64,000 nucleotides of DNA from Achromobacter sp. MYb9 (lineage in GTDB: Bacteria > Pseudomonadota > Gammaproteobacteria > Burkholderiales > Burkholderiaceae_B): assembly GCF_002975275.1 (NCBI RefSeq), contig NZ_PCOQ01000002.1, positions 248,001-312,000 on the forward strand, read 5' to 3'. This document shows positions 1-8,920 of this stretch, piece after piece. Numbering within the stretch: the first letter of the stretch is position 1; each line of letters starts with the position of its first letter. Under the pieces are notes generated by a model. The model made no database searches, had not been told where the DNA came from, and saw only the letters and a list, made by a program, of their open reading frames with translations. The position numbers and the translations under genes are program-made.

Positions 1-307
1 CGGGCGTCACCGCATTGGCCACCGACAGGAAGCCGGCGCCAAGTGACTGCGCCGCGTAGGCGTAGAGCAGGAAGGGCACGGCGGCGTTCAGGGTGCCGAC
101 CACCAGCAACGCCTTCCAGTGCCGGGCGATCACCGGCAGCTTGCCGCGCCACAGGGCGGCCGGCAGCAGGAAAAGCGCGGCCAGGCCCACGCGAAGCTCG
201 ATCAACGCGATCGGGCCGAAATCGCCGACCGCGACACGCATGAACAGGAAGGAGCCGCCCCAGACCGCTGCAAGCAGCAGCAGGTCCAGCAGATTGCGTT
301 GGCGCAT
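1..307 (-). CDS. EamA/DMT-family transporter, N-terminal part (cut by window edge)
   Basis: The reverse strand from an ATG at 307 reads about 102 codons and runs off the left edge. It opens MRQRNLLDLLLLAAVWGGSF and continues with hydrophobic stretches separated by short basic loops. The AAVWGGSFLFMRVAVGDFGP segment resembles the first helix of EamA-type drug/metabolite exporters, which are inner-membrane proteins of ten helices. The substrate cannot be told. The call rests on one and a half helix pairs. Confidence 0.7.
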   Translation of the reverse strand, partial: MRQRNLLDLLLLAAVWGGSFLFMRVAVGDFGPIALIELRVGLAALFLLPAALWRGKLPVIARHWKALLVVGTLNAAVPFLLYAYAAQSLGAGFLSVANAVTP

Positions 308-370
308 GATTTGTCTCGGGTTCGCCTCGGGGGCGTTCTTGGGTGATGCCTGGGGTAAAGCCGGGGTGGC

Positions 371-1789
371 CTACTTCCGGCCGGTGACCAGGTTTTTCAT
401 CTTGACCCGATACGCCAGCAGCGCACAGGCAAGCGACAGCACAATACACAGGACCAGGCCGGCCCGCACTCCGTTTAGTACCGTGCTGTGTGAAATGATG
501 ATGCCGACCACCGCCGTGCCCAAGGCGCTGCCGATGGCGCGCGTGGTCTGAACCAGCGCCGAGGCCACGCCCACGTCGCGGCGTTCGCTCAGCATCTGCA
601 TGAAGAGCGTCAGGTTGGGCAGCAGGAAGCCCAGCGCGCAGCCGTTGACGAAGAAGGCGGCCAGGATCCACCACGCCGAAGTGCCCGGGGAAATCAGCAG
701 TACCATCAGCGTGCCGGCCGCCAGCAGCAGGGCGCCGAACACCATCAGGCGCTGCGGTTCGGTCTGCTTGGGGAACAGCCGGCCGTTGACGATGCTGCCC
801 ACCGAGATCGCGGCGACCAGCGGGGTCAGCAGCAGCCCGGCCTCGCTGGGCGTGTAGCCGAGCACCTGCTGCAGCAGCAGCGGGCTGTAGAAGATCAGCA
901 CGAACATCACCGCGCCGACCATCATGGCGGCCAGGTTCAGCAAACGGGAATCGAGGCCCGCCAGGACGCGTAGCGGAAAGATGGGCGATTTCACGCGGCG
1001 TTCGGTAGGAATCAGGATGGCGATGGCGGCCACGCCGACCAGCGCCAGCATGCCTCCCAGAAGCGGACGCGCGTGCTCGCCGCTGACAAAGGCCAGTTCC
1101 AGCGCCGCGAGCGGCGCGCCCACGGCCAGGACCAACAGGATGGCGCCCACCCAGTCGATCTTGCGGCTGCCGTCATGGATGGGGCGGATGCGCGGAAAAT
1201 AGCGTGCAAGCAGGAAGAAGGCGCCGGCCGCCGCAATGGGCGAGATGAAGAACGCCGCGCGCCAGCCCAGCGCTTGCGTGGCCGCGCCGCCCAGAACCGG
1301 GCCGATGCCGCTGGCCATGGCGAAGGCGGCGGACACCAGCGCCATCCATCGCACGCGCTGCTTGGCGTCGGGGAACAGGTCGGCGGGCGCCGCGAAGGCG
1401 GTGGCGATCATCATGCCGCCGCCTACCCCCTGAAGGGTCCGGAACACGATCAACTGCGTCATGGATTGCGCCAGGCCACAGGCGATGGACCCCAGCGCAA
1501 TGATCAGGACCGAAACCAGCATCAAGGGCTTGCGGCCGAACATGTCGCCCAGCCGGCCGAAAATCAGGATGGACGCCGCGGTGGCCAGCAGGTAGCCGGT
1601 GCCGACCCACGCATAGAGGGCCATGCCGTTTAGCGCTTCGGCCACGCGGGGTAGCGTGGTGCTGATAATGGTGGAATCCAGCGCCGCCAGCACCACCGTC
1701 GCCGACACGCCGGCCATCGCCATCAGGAGGTCCCTGCGGGAGCGGGCGGGGTCGGCGGCTGGCGGGGGCGGTGATGGCGGCGGAGTCAT
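371..1789 (-). CDS. MFS exporter of the DHA2 (EmrB/QacA) type
   Basis: A 472-residue hydrophobic protein. After a proline-rich cytoplasmic tail it shows the DHA2 pattern: LDSTIISTTLPRVAEALNG in helix 1 and LIFGRLGDMFGRKPLMLVSV as the MFS motif A between helices 2 and 3. Length fits the 14-helix branch. Proteins of this family expel drugs or other toxic compounds using the proton gradient. It is on the same strand as the DMT gene downstream, with about 60 bases between them. The substrate is unknown, and no adjacent regulator gives a clue. Confidence 0.85.
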   Translation of the reverse strand: MTPPPSPPPPAADPARSRRDLLMAMAGVSATVVLAALDSTIISTTLPRVAEALNGMALYAWVGTGYLLATAASILIFGRLGDMFGRKPLMLVSVLIIALGSIACGLAQSMTQLIVFRTLQGVGGGMMIATAFAAPADLFPDAKQRVRWMALVSAAFAMASGIGPVLGGAATQALGWRAAFFISPIAAAGAFFLLARYFPRIRPIHDGSRKIDWVGAILLVLAVGAPLAALELAFVSGEHARPLLGGMLALVGVAAIAILIPTERRVKSPIFPLRVLAGLDSRLLNLAAMMVGAVMFVLIFYSPLLLQQVLGYTPSEAGLLLTPLVAAISVGSIVNGRLFPKQTEPQRLMVFGALLLAAGTLMVLLISPGTSAWWILAAFFVNGCALGFLLPNLTLFMQMLSERRDVGVASALVQTTRAIGSALGTAVVGIIISHSTVLNGVRAGLVLCIVLSLACALLAYRVKMKNLVTGRK

Positions 1790-1822
1790 GCCGCTTAGGA
1801 TATCACCGGCCCACTAGGGTTT

Positions 1823-2392
1823 TCACTTGTAGAACGAGTGGTAACCCCAGAACACCGCGACCACCAGCAGCACCAGCACCCACGACCAGCGGGAATTGGA
1901 CAGGCCGCGGGGCTCGGGTTCCGGAGGCGGGGGCGGGGGGGCCAGGCGAGGCTGCACGGCCATGTGGTCGATAAAGGCGGCGAAGAACTTCTGGATGATC
2001 TTGTCGCCGGCTTTCAGCAGGAGGCCTTCCCCGCATTCGGCCAGTTTGCCGCCCGCCATGCCGGCCACGGTATAGGCCACGCGGGTGCCCTGGTCCTTGG
2101 TGCTGAGGTTGACCTGGGCGGTGCCGATGGCGAGACAGGCGGCCCGGCCCTTGCCTTCGAATACCAGGGTGCAGCTGTCTGGCGCATTGACATCGGAGAG
2201 CAGGATCTCGCCTTCGTAATCGGTGTCGATTCCGGCGATATTGGCCCGCAAGGTGACGGCGTACTCGGTGGGGCTGCGCATCGCGACTTCCACGCAGCCC
2301 GGTATGCATTTCTGCAACACTCTCGGGTCGGTCAACGCATCCCAGGTCTGGTGTTGCGTCGAAGGAATCCATTGGGCATCGGCAATGCGCAT
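1823..2392 (-). CDS. CoxG-like SRPBCC-fold protein with C-terminal membrane anchor
   Basis: A 189-residue protein. Residues 1-145 resemble the CoxG (carbon monoxide dehydrogenase subunit G) branch of the SRPBCC/START fold, with WDALTDPRVLQKCIPGC near the N-terminus and a GKGRAACLAIGTAQV strand. A run of prolines (about 152-161) then leads to one hydrophobic helix at about 170-186, so the fold is probably tethered to the inner membrane and faces the cytoplasm. A good AAGGAG lies just before the ATG. No CO-dehydrogenase or other molybdenum-enzyme genes are nearby, so a role in CO oxidation is not supported. A general ligand-binding role is all that can be said. Confidence 0.75.
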   Translation of the reverse strand: MRIADAQWIPSTQHQTWDALTDPRVLQKCIPGCVEVAMRSPTEYAVTLRANIAGIDTDYEGEILLSDVNAPDSCTLVFEGKGRAACLAIGTAQVNLSTKDQGTRVAYTVAGMAGGKLAECGEGLLLKAGDKIIQKFFAAFIDHMAVQPRLAPPPPPPEPEPRGLSNSRWSWVLVLLVVAVFWGYHSFYK

Positions 2393-2480
2393 GGCAGTCT
2401 CCTTGGAAGAGTTATGAGCTCATTCTCGTCTTAATCAGCGGCTTTGGCTACCCGGGGCCGCCGGACCCCAGCCGTGCGAC

Positions 2481-4052
2481 TTAGCGGCCCCCCGTCAATA
2501 CCGAAATCCAGTGTTGTGTCGAGCGGTCGTGCGTCGTATTGCCAGCTTGCCCATGCAGCTCCTGCAGAATGCCGCTGGCCATCTTCTTGCCGGCTTCGAC
2601 GCCCCACTGATCAAATGGGTTGATGCCCCAGATCAGCGCCTGGACGAAGATCTTGTGCTCGTAGAGCGCCAGCAGTGCGCCGAGCGCGTATGGGGTCAGG
2701 CGGGGCAGCACAATCAGCGTCGACGGTCGGCCACCCTGATGTTTGCGGTGACGGGACAACCATTCGGCCTTATCCGGAGCCACGCCAAGAGCGAGCATGC
2801 CGGCGCAGTCTGCATCGGCCGAGGTGCCCTGCAACAGCGTCTGGCGCTGCGCCAGGCAATTGGCCAACAGCATTGCATGCTCTTCCGTCCACTGGTGGTC
2901 GGCTTCGCGGCACATGATGAAGTCGACCGCCGCGCCGTCCGTTCCCTGATGCAGCCATTGGAAGAACGTGTGCTGACCATCGGTGCCGGGCATGCCCCAA
3001 ACGGAGGGGCCGGTCGGCACGCCGACGGGATTGCCCGCCAGGTCGACGGACTTGCCTAGCGATTCCATGTCCAACTGTTGTAGGTAGGGCGCCAGAAATT
3101 GCAGCCGAGCATCATAGGCGGCGATGCTGAGCGAGCCATATCCCAGCACGCTGCGGTTGGCCACACCCGCCAGCGCAAGCTGGGCAGGAGCATTTTCGGC
3201 GACGGGCGCCTGGGCGAAATGCGCGTCCATCGCAGCCGCCCCCTCGCGGATGCCCTCGATGACGTTAATGCCGACTGCCATGGCGATTGGCAAGCCGACC
3301 GCCGACCACAATGAATAGCGGCCGCCCACCCAATCCCAGAATTCGAAGACCTGACGGTCGGGGATGCCCAGCGCGCGCGCCGCTTCTGGCCGGGCCGTAA
3401 TAGCGACCACTTGCTCGTAGGGGCGCTCTATGCCGCCCTGCGTCAGCCATTCAACGGCGCGGCGCAGGTTGGCAAGGGTTTCCGTCGTCGTGAAGGACTT
3501 GGACGTCACCACGATCAGCGTGTCCTGGGTGTCCAGTCCAGAGATTGCGTCTTCCAGCGCATGCCCGTCGATATTGGCGACGAACTTCAACGTCCGACGT
3601 GCACCGCTGCCGCTGCACGCGTCAGTCGCCAGTCGAACACCCCAGTCGCTGCCGCCGATCCCGATATGGATGACCGCCTTCCACTTTCCTTGGGCGTCCG
3701 CTTGCTGCACGAATTCACGCACGCGTTCGTGCTGCCGTGCAACGGCGTCGATCGGTTCGGGGGCGCGCAGCATAGTGTGCCAGGCAGCACGGTCTTCAGT
3801 CTTGTTTACATGCTCGCCGGCCAGCAACGCTTTGCGCGCTTCGTCGAAATTGCGCGCAGAGAGGAGGCGGGCGGCGGCGTCGCGGGTAGCGGGCGAGGAG
3901 ACGTGAGCGCTCAAGTCGATGGTCAGGCCAGCGGCTTCCACCAGACGGAGTTCGTCCGTACAGAAAGAAGCATTCTGGACTGCAAGCCGAAACGCCTGCC
4001 ATTCCGGCAATTGGGACAGCGTCGCGTGGGTAGCGGAGTCTAAAGGCAGCAT
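2481..4052 (-). CDS. pgi: glucose-6-phosphate isomerase
   Basis: Pgi interconverts glucose 6-phosphate and fructose 6-phosphate in the cytoplasm, linking glycolysis or gluconeogenesis to the sugar-nucleotide supply used for cell-surface glycans. Family motifs are clear: VIHIGIGGSDWGVRL (phosphate-binding region), GGRYSLWSAVGLP, the LDMESLGKSVD segment carrying the catalytic Glu, a His in QWLHQGTDG and a Lys in WGVEAGKK near the C-terminus. I start at the ATG at 4052 (523 residues), the usual length for this family. An in-frame GTG at 4121 would add 23 residues with no homology. It is divergent from the glycan-initiating transferase, with a 235-base AT-richer gap between. Confidence 0.95.
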   Translation of the reverse strand: MLPLDSATHATLSQLPEWQAFRLAVQNASFCTDELRLVEAAGLTIDLSAHVSSPATRDAAARLLSARNFDEARKALLAGEHVNKTEDRAAWHTMLRAPEPIDAVARQHERVREFVQQADAQGKWKAVIHIGIGGSDWGVRLATDACSGSGARRTLKFVANIDGHALEDAISGLDTQDTLIVVTSKSFTTTETLANLRRAVEWLTQGGIERPYEQVVAITARPEAARALGIPDRQVFEFWDWVGGRYSLWSAVGLPIAMAVGINVIEGIREGAAAMDAHFAQAPVAENAPAQLALAGVANRSVLGYGSLSIAAYDARLQFLAPYLQQLDMESLGKSVDLAGNPVGVPTGPSVWGMPGTDGQHTFFQWLHQGTDGAAVDFIMCREADHQWTEEHAMLLANCLAQRQTLLQGTSADADCAGMLALGVAPDKAEWLSRHRKHQGGRPSTLIVLPRLTPYALGALLALYEHKIFVQALIWGINPFDQWGVEAGKKMASGILQELHGQAGNTTHDRSTQHWISVLTGGR

Positions 4053-4287
4053 ATTTTGCGAATACGTCTTAATACTGAAGAGAGAGTCCAGATGTGTCCC
4101 GGATCGGGTTGGCGATTTCACGCACCATCTGTTCTGTTAAGCCGCGAGTTTAGCTGGTCCCCCTGGGTTGACGGAGACCCTTTTTATTTCGCAAGCCGCG
4201 TTTCCATTCTCTTTCAAAACTGTCCATATTGTTTTCATGCGTTGTCCATGTCTGACGCTACAATCCCGCCAATTCACTCTCCGGCGC
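4053..4287. promoter_or_regulatory. divergent intergenic region between pgi and the WecA-like gene
   Basis: This 235-base gap separates two genes that point away from each other and should carry both promoters. It is clearly AT-richer than the flanking genes, with runs such as tttttatttcgcaagccg. I could not assign -35/-10 pairs with confidence and see no convincing inverted-repeat operator. Confidence 0.4.
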
Positions 4288-5400
4288 ATGTTTTCCATGG
4301 TGTACGTTCTTGTAGCGTTTCTGGTTTCGCTGATCTCCACCTTGCTGATCGTTCGCTACCGTTCCTGGCATGATGGTCTTACGGCCGATCACGATTTGGA
4401 TGGTGTGCAGAAGTACCATGCAGCTCCGGTTCCGCGCATCGGGGGGCTTTCCCTATTGATCGCCAGCGCGGTCACCTGCGCGCTCGTCGCGGTGCGCGAA
4501 CCCGACGTCCTTCCGAATATGGTTTTGCTGTTGGCGGCGTCCATGCCGGCATTTCTTGGTGGCTTCGCCGAAGATCTGACCAAGCAGGTCCGGGTGCTGG
4601 CACGGCTGGGTTTGGCGATGTTGTCGGGAGCAATCGCGTATTATCTTCTTGGTGCGGAAGTGACGCGTGTCGACATTATCGGAATTGATTGGTTTCTCCA
4701 GTTCGGTATTATTTCGCTGGTTTTCACGTCCGTCGCAATCAGCGGCGCGGCAAATGCCATCAATATCATTGACGGATATAACGGCTTGGCCGCTGTCGTG
4801 TCCGCAATGATATTGGCCGGATTTGCGTACGTGTCGTTTTATCTCGGCGATCGGTTTCTATTAATTGTGGCCCTCAGTACTTTAGGCGGCGTTATCGGAT
4901 TCCTGGTTTGGAATTACCCGCACGGGCACATATTCCTGGGCGATGGCGGCGCGTACTTCCTCGGTTTCATCATCGGCGAACTGTCGGTGCTGATGCTGGC
5001 GAGGCACCCGGAGGTGTCCGCCTGGTTTCCGCTGCTATTGTGCATTTACCCGGTATTCGAAACCCTTTTTTCGATTTATCGAAAAAAATGGCTGCGTGGC
5101 CGGTCCCCGGGTGCACCGGACGGGGTGCATCTGCACATGCTTATCTATAAGCGTTTGGTGCGCTGGGCAATCGGCTCGCGCGAGATGCGCCATCAGACAC
5201 AGCGGAACTCCATGACGTCCCCGTATCTGTGGCTGCTTTCGTCGTTGGCGGTCATTCCCGCGGTGTTGTTTTGGCAGCAACCTTATTTGCTGATGTTCTT
5301 CACGGGTGTATTTTCGACCACCTATGTGGTGCTCTATCGGCGCTTGGTGCTGTTTCGGATGCCGAAATGGATGATCGTCAAAAAGAAGAAGCGCCAGTGA
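4288..5400 (+). CDS. polyprenyl-phosphate sugar-1-phosphate transferase (WecA/MraY superfamily)
   Basis: A 370-residue polytopic membrane enzyme expected to move a HexNAc-1-phosphate onto undecaprenyl phosphate, the first step of O-antigen or common-antigen assembly at the inner membrane. Signature segments are DHDLDGVQKYHAAPVPRIGG after helix 1, NIIDGYNGLA (the catalytic DG motif of WecA-like enzymes) and HIFLGDGGAYFLGF. The C-terminus is basic (KKKKRQ). The ATG at 4288 sits directly before the first helix; 4297 is an alternative. It precedes waaC/waaA and lies 16 kb from the rhamnose polysaccharide operon, for which it may be the initiator. The transferred sugar is not known. Confidence 0.85.
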   Translation: MFSMVYVLVAFLVSLISTLLIVRYRSWHDGLTADHDLDGVQKYHAAPVPRIGGLSLLIASAVTCALVAVREPDVLPNMVLLLAASMPAFLGGFAEDLTKQVRVLARLGLAMLSGAIAYYLLGAEVTRVDIIGIDWFLQFGIISLVFTSVAISGAANAINIIDGYNGLAAVVSAMILAGFAYVSFYLGDRFLLIVALSTLGGVIGFLVWNYPHGHIFLGDGGAYFLGFIIGELSVLMLARHPEVSAWFPLLLCIYPVFETLFSIYRKKWLRGRSPGAPDGVHLHMLIYKRLVRWAIGSREMRHQTQRNSMTSPYLWLLSSLAVIPAVLFWQQPYLLMFFTGVFSTTYVVLYRRLVLFRMPKWMIVKKKKRQ

Positions 5401-5555
5401 GCCGATCCGTTCGGCGGCTCCCCTGAAATTCGAGGGCATTGGCTGACCGTTCAGAGCATCGCGGTGACAGGCAATGTTGTTGTACAGTGCGGGCTGCGTT
5501 GAACGGCGCTTGCCACCATCGGGTGGAGGGCGGCGCCAAGCACGAATCCTTACTC

Positions 5556-6593
5556 ATGCCCACACGAATTCTCATTGTTCGCACCTCCTCCTTGGGCGAC
5601 CTCGTCCATATGCTGCCGGCAATCACGGATATTGCCCGGCATGTGCCTGACGCGCAGATCGATTGGGTCGTTGAGGAAGCGTTTGCCGAGATTCCCTCCT
5701 GGCATCCCGCCGTCAATGAAGTCATCAAAGTGGCGCATCGCCGCTGGCGCAAGTCCTGGTGGTCGTCCCAGGTGCGTGCCGAACGCAAAGCGTTGAAAGA
5801 GCGCCTTCGTTCCACCCAATACGACATCGTCCTGGACATGCAGGCCCTGCTGAAGTCCGCATGGCTGGTGCGCCAGGCGCGCGGCGTGCGCCACGGGCTG
5901 GACTGGCGTTCGGCGCGTGAGCCGTTGGCATCGCTGTTCTACAACGTGCGCCATCGCGTGGAATTCTGGCAGCCCGCCGTGATCCGCCAGCGCAAGCTGG
6001 CAGGGCTGACCTTCGGCTACCAGCATGCGGGCTTGCCGGATTTCGGCCTGCAATCGTTTGTACGCCAGGCGGGCCAGGCGGCCGCTTCCGTGCATGATGT
6101 GGGCAGCGACGGGCTGAATGCCGCCGAATTGCCACGCCTGCATCACCTGGATACCGATCGCGGCTACGCCGTGATCATGCCGTCGGCCAGCCGCGACGAC
6201 AAATTGTGGCCCGAAGAAGACTGGCGCGCGGTGTTCCGCCGGTTGCGCGAGGCCGGGTGCACCCTGAAACTGCTGGCGGGCAATGACTCGGAAGCGCAGC
6301 GCGCCGGCCTGCTGGTGGCGGGCATGGACGGGGCCGAAGTGATGCCCCGCATGGACCTGAGCGCGGTCGCGCGCCTGCTGGCGGGCTCGCGGCTGATGGT
6401 CGGCCTGGACAGCGGGCTGACCCATTTGTCCGCCGCGCTGGGCCGCCCGACGATCGGCATCTACCGGGCTTCCACGCCGGTGCGCACGCCACTGGTGGGT
6501 TCGAACTACACCGCCAGCCTGGGCGACCGCGGCGCGTCGCCGTCGCGCGAGGCCGTGATGGCGGCGGTGGAGCAGGCATTGGCCGCCCAGTGA
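5556..6593 (+). CDS. waaC: lipopolysaccharide heptosyltransferase I
   Basis: WaaC adds the first L-glycero-D-manno-heptose to Kdo2-lipid A in the inner core. The 345-residue protein begins with the GT9-family pattern ILIVRTSSLGDLVHMLPA. It continues with IDWVVEEAFAEIPSWHPAV and, in the C-terminal nucleotide-sugar domain, a GLDSGLTHLSAALGRPTIG motif typical of the family. Start: the ATG at 5556 fits the family N-terminus; an upstream in-frame TTG at 5439 would add 39 residues of unrelated sequence. It is followed after one base by waaA, so the two are co-transcribed. Confidence 0.93.
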   Translation: MPTRILIVRTSSLGDLVHMLPAITDIARHVPDAQIDWVVEEAFAEIPSWHPAVNEVIKVAHRRWRKSWWSSQVRAERKALKERLRSTQYDIVLDMQALLKSAWLVRQARGVRHGLDWRSAREPLASLFYNVRHRVEFWQPAVIRQRKLAGLTFGYQHAGLPDFGLQSFVRQAGQAAASVHDVGSDGLNAAELPRLHHLDTDRGYAVIMPSASRDDKLWPEEDWRAVFRRLREAGCTLKLLAGNDSEAQRAGLLVAGMDGAEVMPRMDLSAVARLLAGSRLMVGLDSGLTHLSAALGRPTIGIYRASTPVRTPLVGSNYTASLGDRGASPSREAVMAAVEQALAAQ

Positions 6594-6594
6594 T

Positions 6595-7896
6595 ATGAAC
6601 CGCGGCGTCTATTCTCTGGCGCTCAGGGCACTGTCACCGCTGGTCTGGCTGTGGATGGCCCACCGCGCCAGACGCGCGGGCGGCCAGTGGGAAATCTTCT
6701 CGCCGCAGCGGTTCGGTCATGCCGAGGCGCCGGCCCCTGCCCCTTCCCCGGCTTTTTCGTCCTGGACGCGGCCCGTCTGGGTGCATGCCGTCAGCCTGGG
6801 TGAAACGCGCGCCGCGCAACCGCTGCTGCAGGCGTTGCTGGACCGTGGCCTGCCCGTGCTGCTGACCCATATGACGGCGACCGGCCGCGCCGAGGGCCAG
6901 CGCCTGTTCCCGGAGGCCATTGGCCGCGGGCAATTACGCCAAGCCTGGCTGCCTTACGACTTTCCCGGCGCGACGCGCCGTTTCATGAATAGCCATCAGC
7001 CGCGCTGCGGCCTGCTGATCGAACGCGAGATCTGGCCCAACCTGCTGGCCGCGGCGCGGCGCGCGCGAGTGCCGATGGCGCTGGTCAGCGCCCGGTATTC
7101 GGCGTCGTCGCTACGTCAGGCGGGGCGGATGGGCAGCGTGATGCGTGAAGCGTTGGCCGGTCTGGACCGCGTGCTGGCGCAGACGTCCGAAGACGCGGCC
7201 CGGCTGGCGCAGGCGGGCGCGCCCCAGCCCATCGTGACCGGGAACCTGAAATTCGATCTGGTGCTGCCGGCGCCGCAGGTGCTGGCGGGCCGGGCGTGGC
7301 GGGCGCAACGGGCAAGGCCGGTGGTGGCCGTGGCCAGCACCCGTGAAGGTGAAGACAGCGGTTTCATCGCCGCCATCAAACGGCATGCCGCCGCAGCCCG
7401 GGGGCCTGATGCGCCGCTGTTTCTGCTGATTCCCCGGCATCCGCAGCGTTTTGACGAGGCGGCCCGCCAGTTGACGGAGGCCGGGCTGTCGTTCGTGCGG
7501 CGCGCCGATGGTGTCGAGCCGGGCCCGGATACGGTGGTGATGCTGGGCGATACGTTGGGCGAGATGGCGTTCTATTACGCCGCGTCGGACGTAGCCGTCG
7601 TGGCGGGCAGTTTTGCCCCGTTGGGCGGCCAGAATCTGATCGAGGCGTGCGCGGCCGGCGTGCCCGTCATCGTCGGGCCGCATACGTTCAACTTCAAGCA
7701 GGCGGCGGAAGACGCCATCGCCGCAGGCGCGGCGTGGCGCGTGGCGGATGCGGAGCAGGCGGTGGACCGTGCGATGGCGTTGGTGGCCGATGCGCCGCGC
7801 CGCGAAGCGGCCAGCCAGGCGGCCCGGGCATGGTTCGACACGCATGCAGGGGCCACGCGGCGCACGCTGGACGCATTGGCACCCTGGCTGGATTGA
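6595..7896 (+). CDS. waaA: 3-deoxy-D-manno-octulosonate (Kdo) transferase
   Basis: WaaA transfers Kdo from CMP-Kdo to lipid IVA at the cytoplasmic face of the inner membrane, before the late acyltransferases and WaaC act. The 433-residue protein has an N-terminal hydrophobic anchor, WVHAVSLGETRAAQPLLQAL, LLTHMTATGRAEGQ and LIEREIWPNLLAAARRARVP in the N-terminal domain, and the GT30 pattern SFAPLGGQNLIEACAAGVPV in the C-terminal donor-binding domain. The start follows the waaC stop by one base. Essential in most Gram-negative bacteria, and unlike the O-antigen genes its composition matches the host chromosome. Confidence 0.95.
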   Translation: MNRGVYSLALRALSPLVWLWMAHRARRAGGQWEIFSPQRFGHAEAPAPAPSPAFSSWTRPVWVHAVSLGETRAAQPLLQALLDRGLPVLLTHMTATGRAEGQRLFPEAIGRGQLRQAWLPYDFPGATRRFMNSHQPRCGLLIEREIWPNLLAAARRARVPMALVSARYSASSLRQAGRMGSVMREALAGLDRVLAQTSEDAARLAQAGAPQPIVTGNLKFDLVLPAPQVLAGRAWRAQRARPVVAVASTREGEDSGFIAAIKRHAAAARGPDAPLFLLIPRHPQRFDEAARQLTEAGLSFVRRADGVEPGPDTVVMLGDTLGEMAFYYAASDVAVVAGSFAPLGGQNLIEACAAGVPVIVGPHTFNFKQAAEDAIAAGAAWRVADAEQAVDRAMALVADAPRREAASQAARAWFDTHAGATRRTLDALAPWLD

Positions 7897-7936
7897 ACGG
7901 CCCGCGCGTCCAGCACGCCGGCCGCAGGGCAAGCCG

Positions 7937-8101
7937 TTAAGGCGTTTTCCGCGGTACCAGCGTTACCGCGCCCGGGTTCAGCTCCTGGCTGAAACGGCGG
8001 GTGTCGCGGCCTTCGTCTTCGGGCCGCACGCCAATCCAGCCCTGGCCCAGCGCCAGTATCCACAGATTGGCCAGCAAGATCAGGATGAAGAGCACTCGCA
8101 T
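7937..8101 (-). CDS. 54-residue membrane-anchored peptide next to coaX
   Basis: Found by reading the reverse strand. An ATG at 8101 opens 54 codons ending in TAA. It starts MRVLFILILLANLWILALGQ, a single hydrophobic helix with a short N-terminal arginine, and ends with a polar tail rich in Arg, Pro and Thr. It begins 13 bases after coaX ends, on the same strand, so it is probably the last gene of the birA-coaX operon. My recollection is that related genera have a longer SPOR-domain protein in this place. This could be its N-terminal remnant, or an independent small membrane protein. Confidence 0.55.
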   Translation of the reverse strand: MRVLFILILLANLWILALGQGWIGVRPEDEGRDTRRFSQELNPGAVTLVPRKTP

Positions 8102-8113
8102 GGCGGGCCTCGT

Positions 8114-8920
8114 TCAGGCGTGGGTGTCCAGGGTGGCGCGCGCCACTGCGGCCAAGCCGTCCAGGACGGGGTGATCCAGGTAGACCGGTACCGGCGCGAC
8201 GCCGAACGCGCCGCCGGCATCCGCCAGCAACCGCTCGATCTCCTGGTGGACTTCGGGCCAGCCGCCGCCGGCCGCGTAGATTTGCGGGGTCTGGCCATAA
8301 CGCTGGCGGCCGGCCAGCCATTGACGCACGACGGCGCCGGCCTGGGCTGCTGCGATGCCCGAGGCGATGGCTTCGTGGGTATCGACGGGGTAGGGCACGA
8401 CCTGGCCATTGGCGATCGGCAAATTGGCGGTGCCGTGCGCCAGCGACGTACGCATCATGGCCGGACCGGGCAGGATCAGCCCGCCGGCGAAGACGTTGTC
8501 AGGGCCGACGGTATCGATGGTGGTGGCGGTGCCGAAGCTGGCCAGCACGAAAGGCGGGTGTGCGCCGGGCAGGCGCGACAGCACGCCCAGCAGCGAAGCC
8601 CAGCGGTCGGCGCCCAGTTGGGTCGGCACGCGATAGCTGTTGATAAGGCCCAGCGTGCTGGCTTGCGAGGGCGACCAACTGACCGCGCAACCGTGTTTTT
8701 GCAGGATGGCGGCGATGGCTGTGCCTCGGGCGTCGCCCGCCACGTTCACGCCCAAGGCGCGCAGCGGGCGGCGCGGCAGGGCAGCCAGCCAGCGATCCAG
8801 CGCATCCAGGTCCAGGCCGTCGAACGCGACGGCCGCCGGTTCGCGCGGCATGTCCGGGTTGCTGGCGTCCAGCCAACCCACTTTGAGACGGCTGTTGCCG
8901 GAGTCGATAAGAATGATCAT
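8114..8920 (-). CDS. coaX: type III pantothenate kinase
   Basis: CoaX phosphorylates pantothenate, the first committed step of coenzyme A synthesis. The 268-residue protein has the ASKHA-fold nucleotide motif at the N-terminus ([16 protein letters not shown]), the [12 protein letters not shown] segment of the pantothenate site, and [14 protein letters not shown] (phosphate 2 motif). Its ATG overlaps the end of birA by four bases. The birA-coaX pairing is common in betaproteobacteria. Confidence 0.94.
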   Translation of the reverse strand: MIILIDSGNSRLKVGWLDASNPDMPREPAAVAFDGLDLDALDRWLAALPRRPLRALGVNVAGDARGTAIAAILQKHGCAVSWSPSQASTLGLINSYRVPTQLGADRWASLLGVLSRLPGAHPPFVLASFGTATTIDTVGPDNVFAGGLILPGPAMMRTSLAHGTANLPIANGQVVPYPVDTHEAIASGIAAAQAGAVVRQWLAGRQRYGQTPQIYAAGGGWPEVHQEIERLLADAGGAFGVAPVPVYLDHPVLDGLAAVARATLDTHA

